Of a stretch of DNA of 64,000 nt, positions 47,321-56,800 are shown piece by piece. The notes beneath the pieces are model-generated. The model had not been told where the DNA came from. It saw only the letters and a program-made list of their open reading frames with translations, and searched no databases. Source of the stretch: Pelagihabitans pacificus (GTDB lineage Bacteria; Bacteroidota; Bacteroidia; Flavobacteriales; Flavobacteriaceae); NCBI RefSeq assembly GCF_009371985.2, contig NZ_VIKU02000001.1, positions 1,240,001 to 1,304,000 of the forward strand. The letters run 5' to 3'. Numbering within the stretch: the stretch's first letter is position 1; each line of letters begins with the position of its first letter. A program made the position numbers and the translations under genes.

Positions 47321-47782
47321 TTATGATTTTACCGCTTTCTGCAATGCGAATACCGCCCCCAAATGCAGGCCTTCGTGAAAGGTATTGAAAGCAATCGCAT
47401 CCTCCACATTTTCTAAAGTCACGTTCAAGCTAGTGGTATATGAATCAAATTTCTTGAACAAGGCTGAGTCATAATCCTCTTTCACCCACTCTGCGGTAGA
47501 CATCAGAAAATTGCTAATTTCCTTGATTTCCTCCTCCGTTATGGTCCCATCGGGCACGGTTCCCTTTTTAAATCGTTCGATATAGCTCTCGGGAATACGA
47601 ACTTGTAATCCGCTCATTTTATAAACCAGCAGTTGCTGGGTAACTACCACATGGGCGATATTCCACCAAATGTTATTTCGAAAGCCCTTGGGAATTTTAA
47701 GTAAGTCTTCCTTGGAGGTGCCTGCTAATATTTTATGAAGTAACCTTCGATTCTTAAGGGTAATGTCGAATAGTTTTTGCAT
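47321..47782 (-). CDS. DinB family protein
   Basis: 153 residues, four-helix DinB/YfiT-like fold. A possible metal triad of histidines is visible: His in WWNIAHVVVTQQ near residue 44 and the two in FHEGLHLG near residue 140. DinB proteins include bacillithiol and mycothiol transferases; in Bacteroidota most have no known substrate. I use ATG 47782 rather than the TTG just before it. The stop nearly touches the convergent DUF4163 gene (2 bp). Confidence 0.88.
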   Translation of the reverse strand: MQKLFDITLKNRRLLHKILAGTSKEDLLKIPKGFRNNIWWNIAHVVVTQQLLVYKMSGLQVRIPESYIERFKKGTVPDGTITEEEIKEISNFLMSTAEWVKEDYDSALFKKFDSYTTSLNVTLENVEDAIAFNTFHEGLHLGAVFALQKAVKS

Positions 47783-47879
47783 CAAGGTGATTTTTTTTGG
47801 GAGGATAAAAATAGGGCTTTTAATGGGAATTGGGTTTCTTTGTTGTTAAATAAACTTGGTTAAAGAAACACTCCCCAGC

Positions 47880-48233
47880 ATGAAGAAAATATATTACCTC
47901 AGCACCTGTGATACCTGTCAACGAATCCTCAAGGAGTGGGAGCCGTTAGACGGTGTTACGTTACAAGACATTAAGAACGAAGCCATGACCGAGTCCCAAG
48001 TAGACGAAATGAAAACCCTTGCAGGCAATTATGAGCCCTTGTTTAGTAAACGAGCCAGGTTGTACCGCGAAAAAGGGTTGCACGAAAAGCAGCTTTCCGA
48101 AACGGAGTATAAAAACTTGATTCTGGACCACTACACCTTTTTAAAGCGTCCGGTACTATTGGTCGATGACCAAATATTTATTGGGAACAGCAAAAAGGTC
48201 GTTGAGGCCGCCAAGCAAGCCCTTCATTCTTGA
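47880..48233 (+). CDS. ArsC/Spx-family protein (arsenate reductase-like)
   Basis: 117 residues from ATG 47880. Thioredoxin-like fold of the ArsC/Spx family: YYLSTCDTCQRILKEW with a CxxC pair near the N-terminus, and RPVLLVDDQIFIGNSKKVVEAAKQAL at the C-terminus with the cis-Pro segment. True ArsC has a single catalytic Cys with downstream arginines; the CDTC form is common in Flavobacteriia and its substrate is unproven. No other ars genes are nearby. Its TGA overlaps the TTG start of the EamA gene. Confidence 0.88.
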   Translation: MKKIYYLSTCDTCQRILKEWEPLDGVTLQDIKNEAMTESQVDEMKTLAGNYEPLFSKRARLYREKGLHEKQLSETEYKNLILDHYTFLKRPVLLVDDQIFIGNSKKVVEAAKQALHS

Positions 48234-49126
48234 GCAAGCGAACGCTCGCCATATTTGCGGCCATAGGGGCCACCACCATCTATGGAATCAATCATACGAT
48301 CGCCAAAGGGGTCATGCCCGATCATGTGCAGCCCTTTGGGTTTATCATGCTTAGGGTCATAGGCGCGGCAGTGCTTTTCTGGGCCGTATCCATTTTTGGC
48401 CCCAAGGAAAAAATCGACAAAAAAGACTATTTGCGAATGGTTGTCTGTGCGTTGTTGGGTATGGGCTTTAATATGCTGGTCTTTTTCAAGGGGTTGGCAC
48501 TTTCGACCCCGATTAACAGCTCGGTATTGGTTACTACCACCCCAATCATTGTGCTGATCCTATCGGCCATACTCATTAAAGAAAAAATACTTCCCCAAAA
48601 AATAGTGGGTATCGCCATCGGACTCATAGGCGCCTTGGGTCTCATTCTGTTCGGGGCCGAAATACGGCAAGATGCCCCCAATATTCCCTTGGGTAATTTT
48701 TTGATCTTGATGAATTCCGTTTTTTACGGATCCTACCTGATCGTGGCCAAGACCTTGATTGCCAAATACCACCCGTTTACCTTTATGAAATGGTTGTTTA
48801 CCTTGGGTATTTTCATCTGTCTTCCACTTGGTTACCAGGAGTTAATAGAAATTCGATGGGGTCAACTCCCCCTTGGCGCTCTTTGGAGCATCATCTTCGT
48901 AATTATTGGAACCACCTTTTGCACCTATCTCTTCAACATATTCGCACTTACCCAGTTGAAGGCCTCTACCCTAAGTGCCTTTGTATATGTACAGCCACTG
49001 TTCGGTATACTCTTTGCTATCGCCACCGGACAGGATAGGTTAACCTCTGTCAAAATCTTGGCGGCCTGTTTGGTCTTGTTGGGGGTGTATTTGGCGAGTA
49101 GAAGGTCTCAATCAAGGGTATCATAG
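48230..49126 (+). CDS. EamA/DMT-superfamily transporter
   Basis: 298 residues with ten membrane spans in two EamA halves: IFAAIGATTIYGINHTIAKG and GNFLILMNSVFYGSYLIVAKT open each half. The DMT superfamily exports metabolites such as amino acids; the substrate is unknown. The start is TTG at 48230 within TTGA, overlapping the upstream stop; no ATG precedes the first helix, so coupling with the ArsC-like gene is likely. Confidence 0.9.
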   Translation: MSKRTLAIFAAIGATTIYGINHTIAKGVMPDHVQPFGFIMLRVIGAAVLFWAVSIFGPKEKIDKKDYLRMVVCALLGMGFNMLVFFKGLALSTPINSSVLVTTTPIIVLILSAILIKEKILPQKIVGIAIGLIGALGLILFGAEIRQDAPNIPLGNFLILMNSVFYGSYLIVAKTLIAKYHPFTFMKWLFTLGIFICLPLGYQELIEIRWGQLPLGALWSIIFVIIGTTFCTYLFNIFALTQLKASTLSAFVYVQPLFGILFAIATGQDRLTSVKILAACLVLLGVYLASRRSQSRVS

Positions 49127-49185
49127 ATGGTTTGTATCGTACCCATCTTCCCTCCTCTAAAAAGGATAACGACACTAGGTGATTT

Positions 49186-50145
49186 CTATAGTCTATAGAT
49201 CTCTTTTCGAACCAATCCCATTAAATCCATGTGTTTTTCCTCCCGCATCAAACGGCGGTAATTTTTTCTGTCAAGTTTGTCCACCAAATTCCAAAGGGCT
49301 AGGTTCATTTCAGCATGTTCGGTAAAAAACCCGACCATATCGAAAATGCGGGGTGAGGCATCCGCGGTGAAATACTTGTCGTAGCCGTACTCCTTTGCAT
49401 AGAACAGAAACTCCACAGTATGCAAAAAGTTACGGGAGCCAGAGATCAAGTCCCAATCAAAATTAAAATCGTTGTCATTGGTGTGCAGGTAATAATCGGT
49501 ACCCGTCTCCTCACACAGGGCAATGACCTGGGCCGGATTTTCCTTTGCCAACAGGGCATGCCCGAAATCGATCGTGACCCCTGTAGCCGAATTGCCGACC
49601 TCCTTCAAAAACAAAATGGTTTTGGCACAATTGTCCAGCTGCGCATGCACCCGTGTCTCATTGATTTTGTATTCGATAAACAAAGGGATTTCTTGTAGAT
49701 AATCGGCGGCCTCCGCTACCGACTCCACCATATTCCTCCATGCCTTGGGGTAATCTACCTGAAAAAGATTATCATACCCATCTGACAATGGACAACAGGT
49801 TACCAAAGGAGCCCCTACGGCTTTGGCATATTCCTTTGCCTTTTTAATAATCTCGATGGCCCCTTTTCTCAAATCGGAATCGGGTCGCGACAAGGCCCCT
49901 GGCACCCATTGGGTCTCTTTTTTGATATTGGCATTGACCGCGGCGAAGTTCAAACCCCTATCATCGAACATTTTTTTGGTGGCATCAGCCTCCTCTGTTT
50001 CGTAAGGATACACGATTTCCACCCCGTCGACACCGGGAATCTTTACGACCAAATCCAATCGCTCTTCTAGGGAGGTTGGTTGTTGGTATTCTGAAAAACG
50101 ATCTTGGGTCCGTCCCAAGAATGCTGTGATGATGCTCTGTTTCAT
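49186..50145 (-). CDS. Sugar phosphate isomerase/epimerase (xylose isomerase-like TIM barrel)
   Basis: 319 residues, AP_endonuc_2-type TIM barrel. N-terminal SIITAFLGRTQDRFSEYQQP, GVDGVEIVYPYE, and the likely metal ligands in FIEYKINETRVH (Glu), TIDFGHALLAKE (Asp, His) and LHTNDNDFNFDWD (His, Asp). Such proteins isomerise or epimerise sugars or sugar acids. It is the last of four co-directional genes with a D-lyxose isomerase, an MFS carrier and a Gfo/Idh/MocA oxidoreductase; the 254-bp gap before it may hold its own promoter. Confidence 0.9.
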   Translation of the reverse strand: MKQSIITAFLGRTQDRFSEYQQPTSLEERLDLVVKIPGVDGVEIVYPYETEEADATKKMFDDRGLNFAAVNANIKKETQWVPGALSRPDSDLRKGAIEIIKKAKEYAKAVGAPLVTCCPLSDGYDNLFQVDYPKAWRNMVESVAEAADYLQEIPLFIEYKINETRVHAQLDNCAKTILFLKEVGNSATGVTIDFGHALLAKENPAQVIALCEETGTDYYLHTNDNDFNFDWDLISGSRNFLHTVEFLFYAKEYGYDKYFTADASPRIFDMVGFFTEHAEMNLALWNLVDKLDRKNYRRLMREEKHMDLMGLVRKEIYRL

Positions 50146-50399
50146 TTTGTGTTTTTAAATTTTGAGGATGTCCAACAAGTCCTTTTGTCGGATATGTCAG
50201 GCTAGGCTTTTTCGAAACCGATTCTTGATTGGTAACAGCCTAGAGTATTGCAACAGACTCAATATAACATTTGACCATACTTTTTGGACATCTTTTTTAT
50301 CAACTATTTTACTTCCTTAACATCTATTAATTCCAGCTTCTGTTGACAATATCTGTACTATTTATCGAAAGCTTCCTTTAAGTTGGGACGCTACGGCAA

Positions 50400-50942
50400 C
50401 TATCCCTCGATAACGGTATCCCTTACCACTTGGGGGTCAGTGAACCGGTCCATCAGATCCGTCACCTTGGTCGAGAACGAATACATGACGGCGCCCCGTT
50501 CCCCGGCCTGAAACCAATGTTTGGTACCTGGGGGTAATATCAATTGGTCTCCGGGATTGATAACCACTTCGTTACGCATGGTATAACAAAGGTCTTTCCC
50601 TTCAACGATAAATCCCTTTTCCAATGTGTCCTCACCGGGAATATAAAAGGTAAGGTCGCCCCAAATACCCCGAATGACTTCCTCTTTCCCAGGGTCATCG
50701 CCCACCGGCGGATGCCAATGCTCCGGTTCGGTCTGATAGGGCAGCAACACCAAAATCTTCGCCGCCATACGGTCTGTATCGAAGAGCGTTAAAATCTGTA
50801 CTCCTTCCTTTTTGATATCGCTTAGGCCAAAGTCTGCGGCAGTGATATTTTTCTTATCGGTCTCGGTCAAGTAAATACCGGCGGCCTCGATCATCTCGAT
50901 AGACCGTTGGCACACTTCCTTGAAATCTTTTTTTGTGATCAT
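50400..50942 (-). CDS. D-lyxose/D-mannose isomerase (cupin)
   Basis: 180 residues, cupin fold of the D-lyxose ketol-isomerase family (PF07385). The metal site shows as EHWHPPVGDDPGKEEVIRG (two His and a Glu) and GTKHWFQAGE (third His), with YIPGEDTLEKGFIVEGKD between. It converts D-lyxose to D-xylulose or D-mannose to D-fructose. Co-directional with the sugar isomerase, the MFS carrier and the oxidoreductase, which suggests a catabolic set for an unusual sugar or sugar acid. Confidence 0.92.
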   Translation of the reverse strand: MITKKDFKEVCQRSIEMIEAAGIYLTETDKKNITAADFGLSDIKKEGVQILTLFDTDRMAAKILVLLPYQTEPEHWHPPVGDDPGKEEVIRGIWGDLTFYIPGEDTLEKGFIVEGKDLCYTMRNEVVINPGDQLILPPGTKHWFQAGERGAVMYSFSTKVTDLMDRFTDPQVVRDTVIEG

Positions 50943-51124
50943 CTATACTTAAGGCCTTAAATTCTACGTATCCTTTTTAATACTACAGCTACGGTCATAT
51001 CCTGTTAAAACATGCTCCCCTTACCCCCTCCAGCAGCGGCATAATTTAATTCGCCTTCGTCTACGCTTGAGATTTTCACTGATTTCTTCTCCTTATTCCT
51101 TTCTCCTTATACCCCAAGCCTTTT

Positions 51125-52417
51125 TCAGCGCTCAATGGTTATTTCCAAAGGGTTTTGAGGCTTTACCGCCATCCATACAAATATCGCCAATACATTCAAA
51201 CCCGCTGCCAGATAGAAAAAAGGCACTTCCGAGCCTGTCACATCCAGTAAATAGGGAAAAGCCAAAGCTGTCAAGAACGACCCAATATTTCCGGCCATGT
51301 TCATGGTGCCGCTCACGGCGCCCGAGAACTGCTTCCCTACATCGACACAGGCAGACCACGACGGACTCAAGGTCATATCGGCCCCAAAAACGGCCATAGA
51401 GATAAAAACAATTGCAGGTGTCACTTCCTCCATATACACACTGGCTACAATACCTGTTGACGCAAGAAGGAATCCGATAATGGCCGGTATCTTGCGCGAG
51501 AGGGCCCATTTGTTCCTTTTGTAGATCAAATCGACCAGAAATCCTGAAAACCAATTGCCCAGGGCACCAAAAATCAAGGGTGCCGAAGCATAAAACCCCG
51601 CTTCCAATGCATCCAAATTGTATGTAACCTTCAAGTGGGGAAACAACCAGGTCAAACAGAAAAAAAAGGTAAAATTACTAGCAAAATATTGGCCCATCAG
51701 CAACCACATGGTCTTTGATTTGAAAAGCTTGCTAAAATCGATCTGGGCATTTTTTTCCTCCCCTACCGTCCGATTGGTATTCGATTGGATATAGGCGACC
51801 TCGACCCCCGACATCCCTCTATGGTCCTCCGGATTATCCCGGAACCAAATATACCAGACCAAACCCCAGAGCAATCCGACACCTCCCAGAATTACGAAGG
51901 TCAGCCGCCATCCTACCGCATCGATCAGCCAAGCGACCATGGGAAGCGCAAAAGCGGCCCCGATGCGTCCGCCTGAAAAATTGATGCCGTTTACGATACC
52001 GCGCTCCTGTAAGGGAATCCAGCTATAAATGGCTCTTGCCATTCCCGGGAACGCCCCTGCTTCACCAGCCCCGAACAAAAACCGCACCACCATCAATACG
52101 GCATAATTCCAAACGGCTCCGGTAAGGGCGGTGAAAAGCGACCAAAGGGCCACCACCGCTGTCAAAACCTTTCGAGGACCGTATTTGTCCGCCAAGAGTC
52201 CGGCCGGGGTCTGGAACAAGGCATAGCCCAGGGCGAAAATGCTCATGGCCCAACCCATTTGTTTGTCGGAGAGTTGCAGCGATTCGGCTACGGGGTCTTT
52301 GGCCACGGAGAGCAATATACGATCGAACAAGACGATCATGGCCAACAGGAAGGTACCGAAGACCATTTTGAAACGGACAGGAAATAGCGGTGGTTTGTTG
52401 ATTGGCTCAGCTTGCAT
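51125..52417 (-). CDS. MFS transporter, hexuronate (ExuT/GudP)-type
   Basis: 430 residues from ATG 52417, which begins MQAEPINKPPLFPVRFKMV just before the first helix; an extension 34 codons upstream is unlikely. Twelve membrane spans. Anion:cation symporter features: LLADKYGPRKVLTAV in the 2-3 loop, RFLFGAGEAGAFPGMARAIYSWIPLQERGIVNGINFSGGRIG, and LFPHLKVTYNLDALEAG. The family imports hexuronates, glucarate or galactonate with protons. With a GH2 enzyme of beta-glucuronidase type 10 kb to the right, uronate uptake is plausible. Confidence 0.9.
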   Translation of the reverse strand: MQAEPINKPPLFPVRFKMVFGTFLLAMIVLFDRILLSVAKDPVAESLQLSDKQMGWAMSIFALGYALFQTPAGLLADKYGPRKVLTAVVALWSLFTALTGAVWNYAVLMVVRFLFGAGEAGAFPGMARAIYSWIPLQERGIVNGINFSGGRIGAAFALPMVAWLIDAVGWRLTFVILGGVGLLWGLVWYIWFRDNPEDHRGMSGVEVAYIQSNTNRTVGEEKNAQIDFSKLFKSKTMWLLMGQYFASNFTFFFCLTWLFPHLKVTYNLDALEAGFYASAPLIFGALGNWFSGFLVDLIYKRNKWALSRKIPAIIGFLLASTGIVASVYMEEVTPAIVFISMAVFGADMTLSPSWSACVDVGKQFSGAVSGTMNMAGNIGSFLTALAFPYLLDVTGSEVPFFYLAAGLNVLAIFVWMAVKPQNPLEITIER

Positions 52418-52537
52418 CCAACTAAAGATAATTAAAACTCGGTTGCCCAAGATACCCAGAACCCATCGAATCGGAAAAGCGAATTTTGTCTTTTGCGCAT
52501 CGGAAAAAAAGGGAGTCACAGGCTGCGAAAGACGTAA

Positions 52538-53626
52538 CTAGGAGAGCATGATCTTCTCTCCAGTCTCGGCCGATTGGTTGATGGCCTCTACAATGGCTAT
52601 GTCTTTCATTCCATCGGTACCGGGGACCATCACAGGACGGTCTTCCAAAATGGCCAGGGCATCATCGTCCATTTGGCGGGCTTGTTGGTTTTCGATAAAG
52701 GTGTTCAACAGTTTGCCATCACTGGCCTTTCCACCCACGCCGTTGTACGATTGGAAGGGCGATAGTTGGTACCATCCGTTCTCGCAATCGGCCCGTAAAA
52801 TGTTGATGCTTTCCCTGCCCGTGGTTCGGCCATGGGCAGCTATCCCATCGGGAAACTCCAAATCGAATAGGGTCGTTTCCGGTACTTCCCGGTAGACTTC
52901 CGGTCGGGTATTCTCAAACTTCCCTATTACCGACAAGGGTTCCGTTCCCGTCGTATAACGCATGGCGTTGATGGAATATACGCCGACGTCGTAGAGGAGG
53001 CCGCCCCCTAATTCCTTGTCCATTCGCCATGTGTCACCGGGGTTCCTGATATTAAAACCGACTTCGGCCCGCACTTTTTGAATCTTCCCATAGGGTTGTG
53101 TTTTGGCCCATTTTATTACGGTTTGGGTATTCGGTTCGTGCTGCATGCGATAGCCGATGGAGAGTTTTACGTTGTTTTTGTCACAGGCATCGATGATCGA
53201 CTGGCATTCGGCTACCGTTTTCGCCATGGGTTTTTCGCACCATACATTTTTTCCGGTATTCGCTGCCTTAATGGCATATTCGGCATGCAATCCGGTAGGC
53301 AATACGATGTAGATGACATCGATATCGGGATTATTGGCAATCTCCCCCATGGTATCGTAGTTGTACACGTTTTTGTCTAGAATATCATAACGTTTTTGCC
53401 AAATGGGAATCTTATGGGGACTGCCCGTGACTATTCCCCGAAGTTCGCAATGTTGGGTCAGTTGCAGGGCCGGGGCCAATTGATTGCTACTATAGCTTCC
53501 CAGGCCCACCAAACAAACACCTAGTTTTTTGTTTTGGGAAGTGCAACTAAAAGCATAGTGCGGCAAGATGAGGCTACCCGCAGTACCCCATCCGATTTTT
53601 TCCATGAACGTTCTTCTGTCGAGCAT
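52538..53626 (-). CDS. Gfo/Idh/MocA family oxidoreductase, exported type
   Basis: 362 residues. The N-terminus (LDRRTFMEKIGWGTAGSLILPHYAFSC) has a twin-arginine-type signal, so the protein is probably exported folded with its NAD(P). Rossmann region VCLVGLGSYSSNQLAPAL, EKPMAKTVAECQ with the catalytic lysine, and GGGLLYDVGVYSINAMRYTTG, a form close to glucose-fructose oxidoreductases. Likely oxidises or 3-keto-modifies a sugar in the periplasm. First gene of the four-gene sugar set; the MFS start lies 120 bp downstream. Confidence 0.92.
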   Translation of the reverse strand: MLDRRTFMEKIGWGTAGSLILPHYAFSCTSQNKKLGVCLVGLGSYSSNQLAPALQLTQHCELRGIVTGSPHKIPIWQKRYDILDKNVYNYDTMGEIANNPDIDVIYIVLPTGLHAEYAIKAANTGKNVWCEKPMAKTVAECQSIIDACDKNNVKLSIGYRMQHEPNTQTVIKWAKTQPYGKIQKVRAEVGFNIRNPGDTWRMDKELGGGLLYDVGVYSINAMRYTTGTEPLSVIGKFENTRPEVYREVPETTLFDLEFPDGIAAHGRTTGRESINILRADCENGWYQLSPFQSYNGVGGKASDGKLLNTFIENQQARQMDDDALAILEDRPVMVPGTDGMKDIAIVEAINQSAETGEKIMLS

Positions 53627-53756
53627 GTCGATTCTTTTTTGCTATAATGGTTCTCACGTTCAAATTAAGTATAATTTTAAAGCATTCGACGAACTTTAAG
53701 AGTTCCTTTATAGTTTTGGATATATTTGTTACAATTAACTTTTAGAAAAATAGACC

Positions 53757-54731
53757 ATGAGCCAAAAACCCGCTTTTATCAAAGACCTATCCCTTCCAGC
53801 TATAGCCGCCCCCATGTTTTTGATCTCTGGACCAAAACTGGTCGTCGAATGTTGCAAAAATGGAATTGTGGGTACCTTTCCGGCCCTCAACCAACGCACT
53901 AGTGAAGGTTTCGAGGAATGGCTCATCGAGATTACATCGGAACTGGAAAAGTTTGAAAAGGAAACAGGGAAAAAAGCGGCGCCCTATGGAGTAAACCTTA
54001 TTGTACACCCTACTAATCCGAGATTGGAGGCCGATATCAGACTCTGTATAAAGCATAAGGTGCCCATCATCATCACCTCGTTGGGGGCGGTATCGATGGT
54101 GGTCGATGCGATACATAGCTATGGCGGATTGGTCTTTCACGATATTATCAAGAAACGCCATGCTGAAAAGGCGTCGGAGGCAGGGGTAGACGGACTCATA
54201 CTCGTCGCCGCGGGAGCAGGGGGCCATGCAGGTACGATCAATCCGATGACCTTGGTAGCCGAAATCAAGAAATTCTTTCATAAAACCATTATTCTTTCGG
54301 GCTGTATCAGCACCGGGAGGGACATCGCCTCTGCTCTTCAAATGGGAGCTGACCTGGCCTACATGGGTACCCGATTTATCAATACTACGGAAAGCAAGGC
54401 CCCGGAAGAATACCGCGATATGATTAGGGAAGCAGGGGCCAGCGATATCACTTATACGGCAGCGATTTCGGGTGTGCATGCTAATTTTTTGTCGGACAGT
54501 TTAAAAGCGGCCGGATTGACCGAAGAGGATTTAAAAAAGGATACCAAGATAGATTTTGGAAAGGAACTGGATACCGAGGCCAAGGCATGGAAAACCATCT
54601 GGTCGGCTGGGCAAGGTTCGGCTTTGATAGACAACTCCGTTCCCGTTGCCGAACTGGTAGCCCAGTTGAAATCGGAATTCAAATCGGCGATAGAGGAACA
54701 GATAAAGGTATTGGAGACCTATCCCAAATAA
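53757..54731 (+). CDS. Nitronate monooxygenase-type FMN oxidoreductase
   Basis: 324 residues, TIM barrel of the 2-nitropropane dioxygenase/NMO family. SLPAIAAPMFLISGPKLVVECCKNGIVGTFPALN at the start, FHDIIKKRHAEKASEAGVDGLI, the FMN phosphate/active-site loop AAGAGGHAGTINP, and ILSGCISTGRDIASALQMGADLAYMGTRF. It detoxifies nitronates or reduces enones or quinones; the in vivo substrate is unknown. First gene of a forward operon with bestrophin 16 bp downstream. Confidence 0.92.
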   Translation: MSQKPAFIKDLSLPAIAAPMFLISGPKLVVECCKNGIVGTFPALNQRTSEGFEEWLIEITSELEKFEKETGKKAAPYGVNLIVHPTNPRLEADIRLCIKHKVPIIITSLGAVSMVVDAIHSYGGLVFHDIIKKRHAEKASEAGVDGLILVAAGAGGHAGTINPMTLVAEIKKFFHKTIILSGCISTGRDIASALQMGADLAYMGTRFINTTESKAPEEYRDMIREAGASDITYTAAISGVHANFLSDSLKAAGLTEEDLKKDTKIDFGKELDTEAKAWKTIWSAGQGSALIDNSVPVAELVAQLKSEFKSAIEEQIKVLETYPK

Positions 54732-54747
54732 AATAAGTTTGTAAACA

Positions 54748-55764
54748 ATGTATATTAAAAGAAATATCGGCTGGGGCCTCATTTTGCGCTATGCCTGGAA
54801 AAACCTCATCTTTTTCACACTTTACTCGGGAGCGGTATTCCTTGTATACCATTTTTTAGGATGGAATTTTATAGACATTCCCTTTCAACCCTTGAGTGTC
54901 ATCGGTATTGCGGTCGCCTTTTACATTGGTTTTAAGAACAGCCAAAGTTATGACCGTTTCTGGGAGGGTCGTAAAATTTGGGGCGGTATCGTTAATTATA
55001 GCCGTACGTGGGCTATGCAGGTCTTAAGCTTCGTAAGATCGGGGGATCGGGAATATGACAAAAAAATGCATACCCAGATGATTCATCGGCACATCGCCTG
55101 GATCAACGCACTACGTGTGCAGTTGCGGCAGCCCAAATCCTGGGCATTGAAGGAGAATCGGATGGTCGAAAAGGTATTCGACAAGCACGATGAGCGCAAT
55201 ATTTCATGCAATGAAGCCTACAATTATGTGAGTATGCGGGAGTTCAGCGATTTGAAAAAACGGGTGAACCCGGCCACACACCTTGTAAAGAATCAGGCTA
55301 TGGACATCAGTATGCTGAAAGACAAGGAAATTTTGGATGGTTTCCAAGAGGATCAGATGCAATCGGTCTTGGAAGAACTTTATAATTTACAGGGCAAGTG
55401 TGAACGCATCAAGAACACTCCGTTTCCCAGGCAATACGGCTATTTTTCCAAGGTCTTCACTTGGATTTTTGTGTTACTGCTCCCATTTGGATTGTTGGAT
55501 GTTTTCGAGGACGATGCCATGAGTAATCCCGAAGGGATGCTACAGTGGTATGTTTTCCTGATGATTCCGTTTTCGGTGTTGATCTCATGGATATTTACAA
55601 CTATGGAAATTGTTGGTGATAATAGTGAAGACCCTTTTGAAGGTCGACTTAACGACGTTCCAATGACCGCCCTATGTCGCACTATCGAAATCGACCTAAG
55701 GGATATGCTCGACGAAAAGGAACTTCCGGAACCGGTAGCTCCCAAGGACAATATTTTGTACTAA
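54748..55764 (+). CDS. Bestrophin-like anion channel (RFP-TM/UPF0187)
   Basis: 338 residues. Four main membrane spans: about 12-30, 38-60, 238-258 and 265-285. The bestrophin signature is GFKNSQSYDRFWEGRKIWGGIVNYSR. Bacterial bestrophins form pentameric ion channels (KpBest is cation selective). Selectivity here is unknown. The stop TAA overlaps the ATG of the next gene (TAATG), and the gene starts 16 bp after the NMO gene. Confidence 0.93.
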   Translation: MYIKRNIGWGLILRYAWKNLIFFTLYSGAVFLVYHFLGWNFIDIPFQPLSVIGIAVAFYIGFKNSQSYDRFWEGRKIWGGIVNYSRTWAMQVLSFVRSGDREYDKKMHTQMIHRHIAWINALRVQLRQPKSWALKENRMVEKVFDKHDERNISCNEAYNYVSMREFSDLKKRVNPATHLVKNQAMDISMLKDKEILDGFQEDQMQSVLEELYNLQGKCERIKNTPFPRQYGYFSKVFTWIFVLLLPFGLLDVFEDDAMSNPEGMLQWYVFLMIPFSVLISWIFTTMEIVGDNSEDPFEGRLNDVPMTALCRTIEIDLRDMLDEKELPEPVAPKDNILY

Positions 55765-56726
55765 TGCCGTTGGTTTCTTCCTCGTATCGACCGCCCTTGC
55801 TTTTTAAAAACGGGCATTTTTCCACTATTTATTCCGGCCTTGTCCGCAGTGTCGAGGGAGTAACCCAAGAACGGGAGCGCCTGGATTTGCCGGATGGCGA
55901 TTTTATGGATTTGGATTGGAGTTTTTCTACCATCCCCACCCAAAAAGTAATTATTCTGTTGCACGGTCTGGAAGGAAACGCGCAGCGCGCCTACATCAAG
56001 GGAAGCGCCAAGATTTTCAAAGGACATGGATATGACGCCTGCGCCGTGAACCTACGATCGTGTAGCGGAGAGATTAATCGGCTGTACCGATCGTATCATT
56101 CCGGTGCCACCGAAGATCTGGAAGCGGTTATCAACCATATTTTGGAAACGAGAAATTATAAGGATATCTATTTAAAAGGGTTTAGCCTTGGAGGTAACAT
56201 GACGCTAAAATACCTTGGAGAGGGACGGGATATACCGGCGGAAATCAAGGCAGCTGTGGCAATTTCCGTACCCTGCGATCTGCATAGTTCCTTGAAGCAA
56301 CTGTTGATGCCTAAAAATATTTTGTATGCTATCCGCTTCAAAAAGCATTTGGTGGGGAAGCTTAAAGCAAAGCAACAACTATTTCCTGAAAAGATTACGG
56401 ATGCCGACATCAAAGCAGTGGAAACATTAAAGGATTTTGATGACATCTATACCAGTCGCGCCCATGGCTTCAAAGATGCATTGGACTATTACACCCAATG
56501 TAGTAGTCGGCAATTTCTACCTAATATTCCAATCCCCTCCTTGATCATAAATGCCCGGAACGACTCCTTTTTAGGACCCGAGTGCTATCCGCATCAAGAA
56601 GCGGAACAAAACCCCCAACTGTTTCTGGAAGTGACCGACTATGGTGGTCACGTGGGGTTTTTTGACCAAGGCAATGCCTATTACAACGAAAAAAGGGCGA
56701 TAAAGTTTCTAAACGAAGTAGCTTAA
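55764..56726 (+). CDS. YheT-family alpha/beta hydrolase
   Basis: 320 residues from the ATG at 55764 that overlaps the bestrophin stop; a longer frame inside bestrophin is rejected. Motifs: PPLLFKNGHFSTIYSG (YheT start), LLHGLEGNAQRAYIKG (oxyanion), nucleophile Ser in KGFSLGGNMTLKYLGE, acid in INARNDSFLGPECYP, and His in GGHVGFFDQGN. A medium-chain esterase activity is known for relatives; the natural substrate is not. Confidence 0.93.
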   Translation: MPLVSSSYRPPLLFKNGHFSTIYSGLVRSVEGVTQERERLDLPDGDFMDLDWSFSTIPTQKVIILLHGLEGNAQRAYIKGSAKIFKGHGYDACAVNLRSCSGEINRLYRSYHSGATEDLEAVINHILETRNYKDIYLKGFSLGGNMTLKYLGEGRDIPAEIKAAVAISVPCDLHSSLKQLLMPKNILYAIRFKKHLVGKLKAKQQLFPEKITDADIKAVETLKDFDDIYTSRAHGFKDALDYYTQCSSRQFLPNIPIPSLIINARNDSFLGPECYPHQEAEQNPQLFLEVTDYGGHVGFFDQGNAYYNEKRAIKFLNEVA

Positions 56727-56800
56727 TTTCCCGTATTCCTTATATTAGTAGCAATAAACGAATAGATGCCCGGGGGCGTCCCGGCATAAACACGATATAC

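Noticed and set aside
53787-54479. 230-codon minus-strand frame inside the nitronate monooxygenase gene
   Set aside because: Antisense to a well-conserved enzyme; its text shows no family pattern.
55674-55763. Upstream extension of the YheT hydrolase inside bestrophin
   Set aside because: The family begins at the PPLLFKNGH segment, and the ATG at 55764 overlapping the bestrophin stop gives the normal length.
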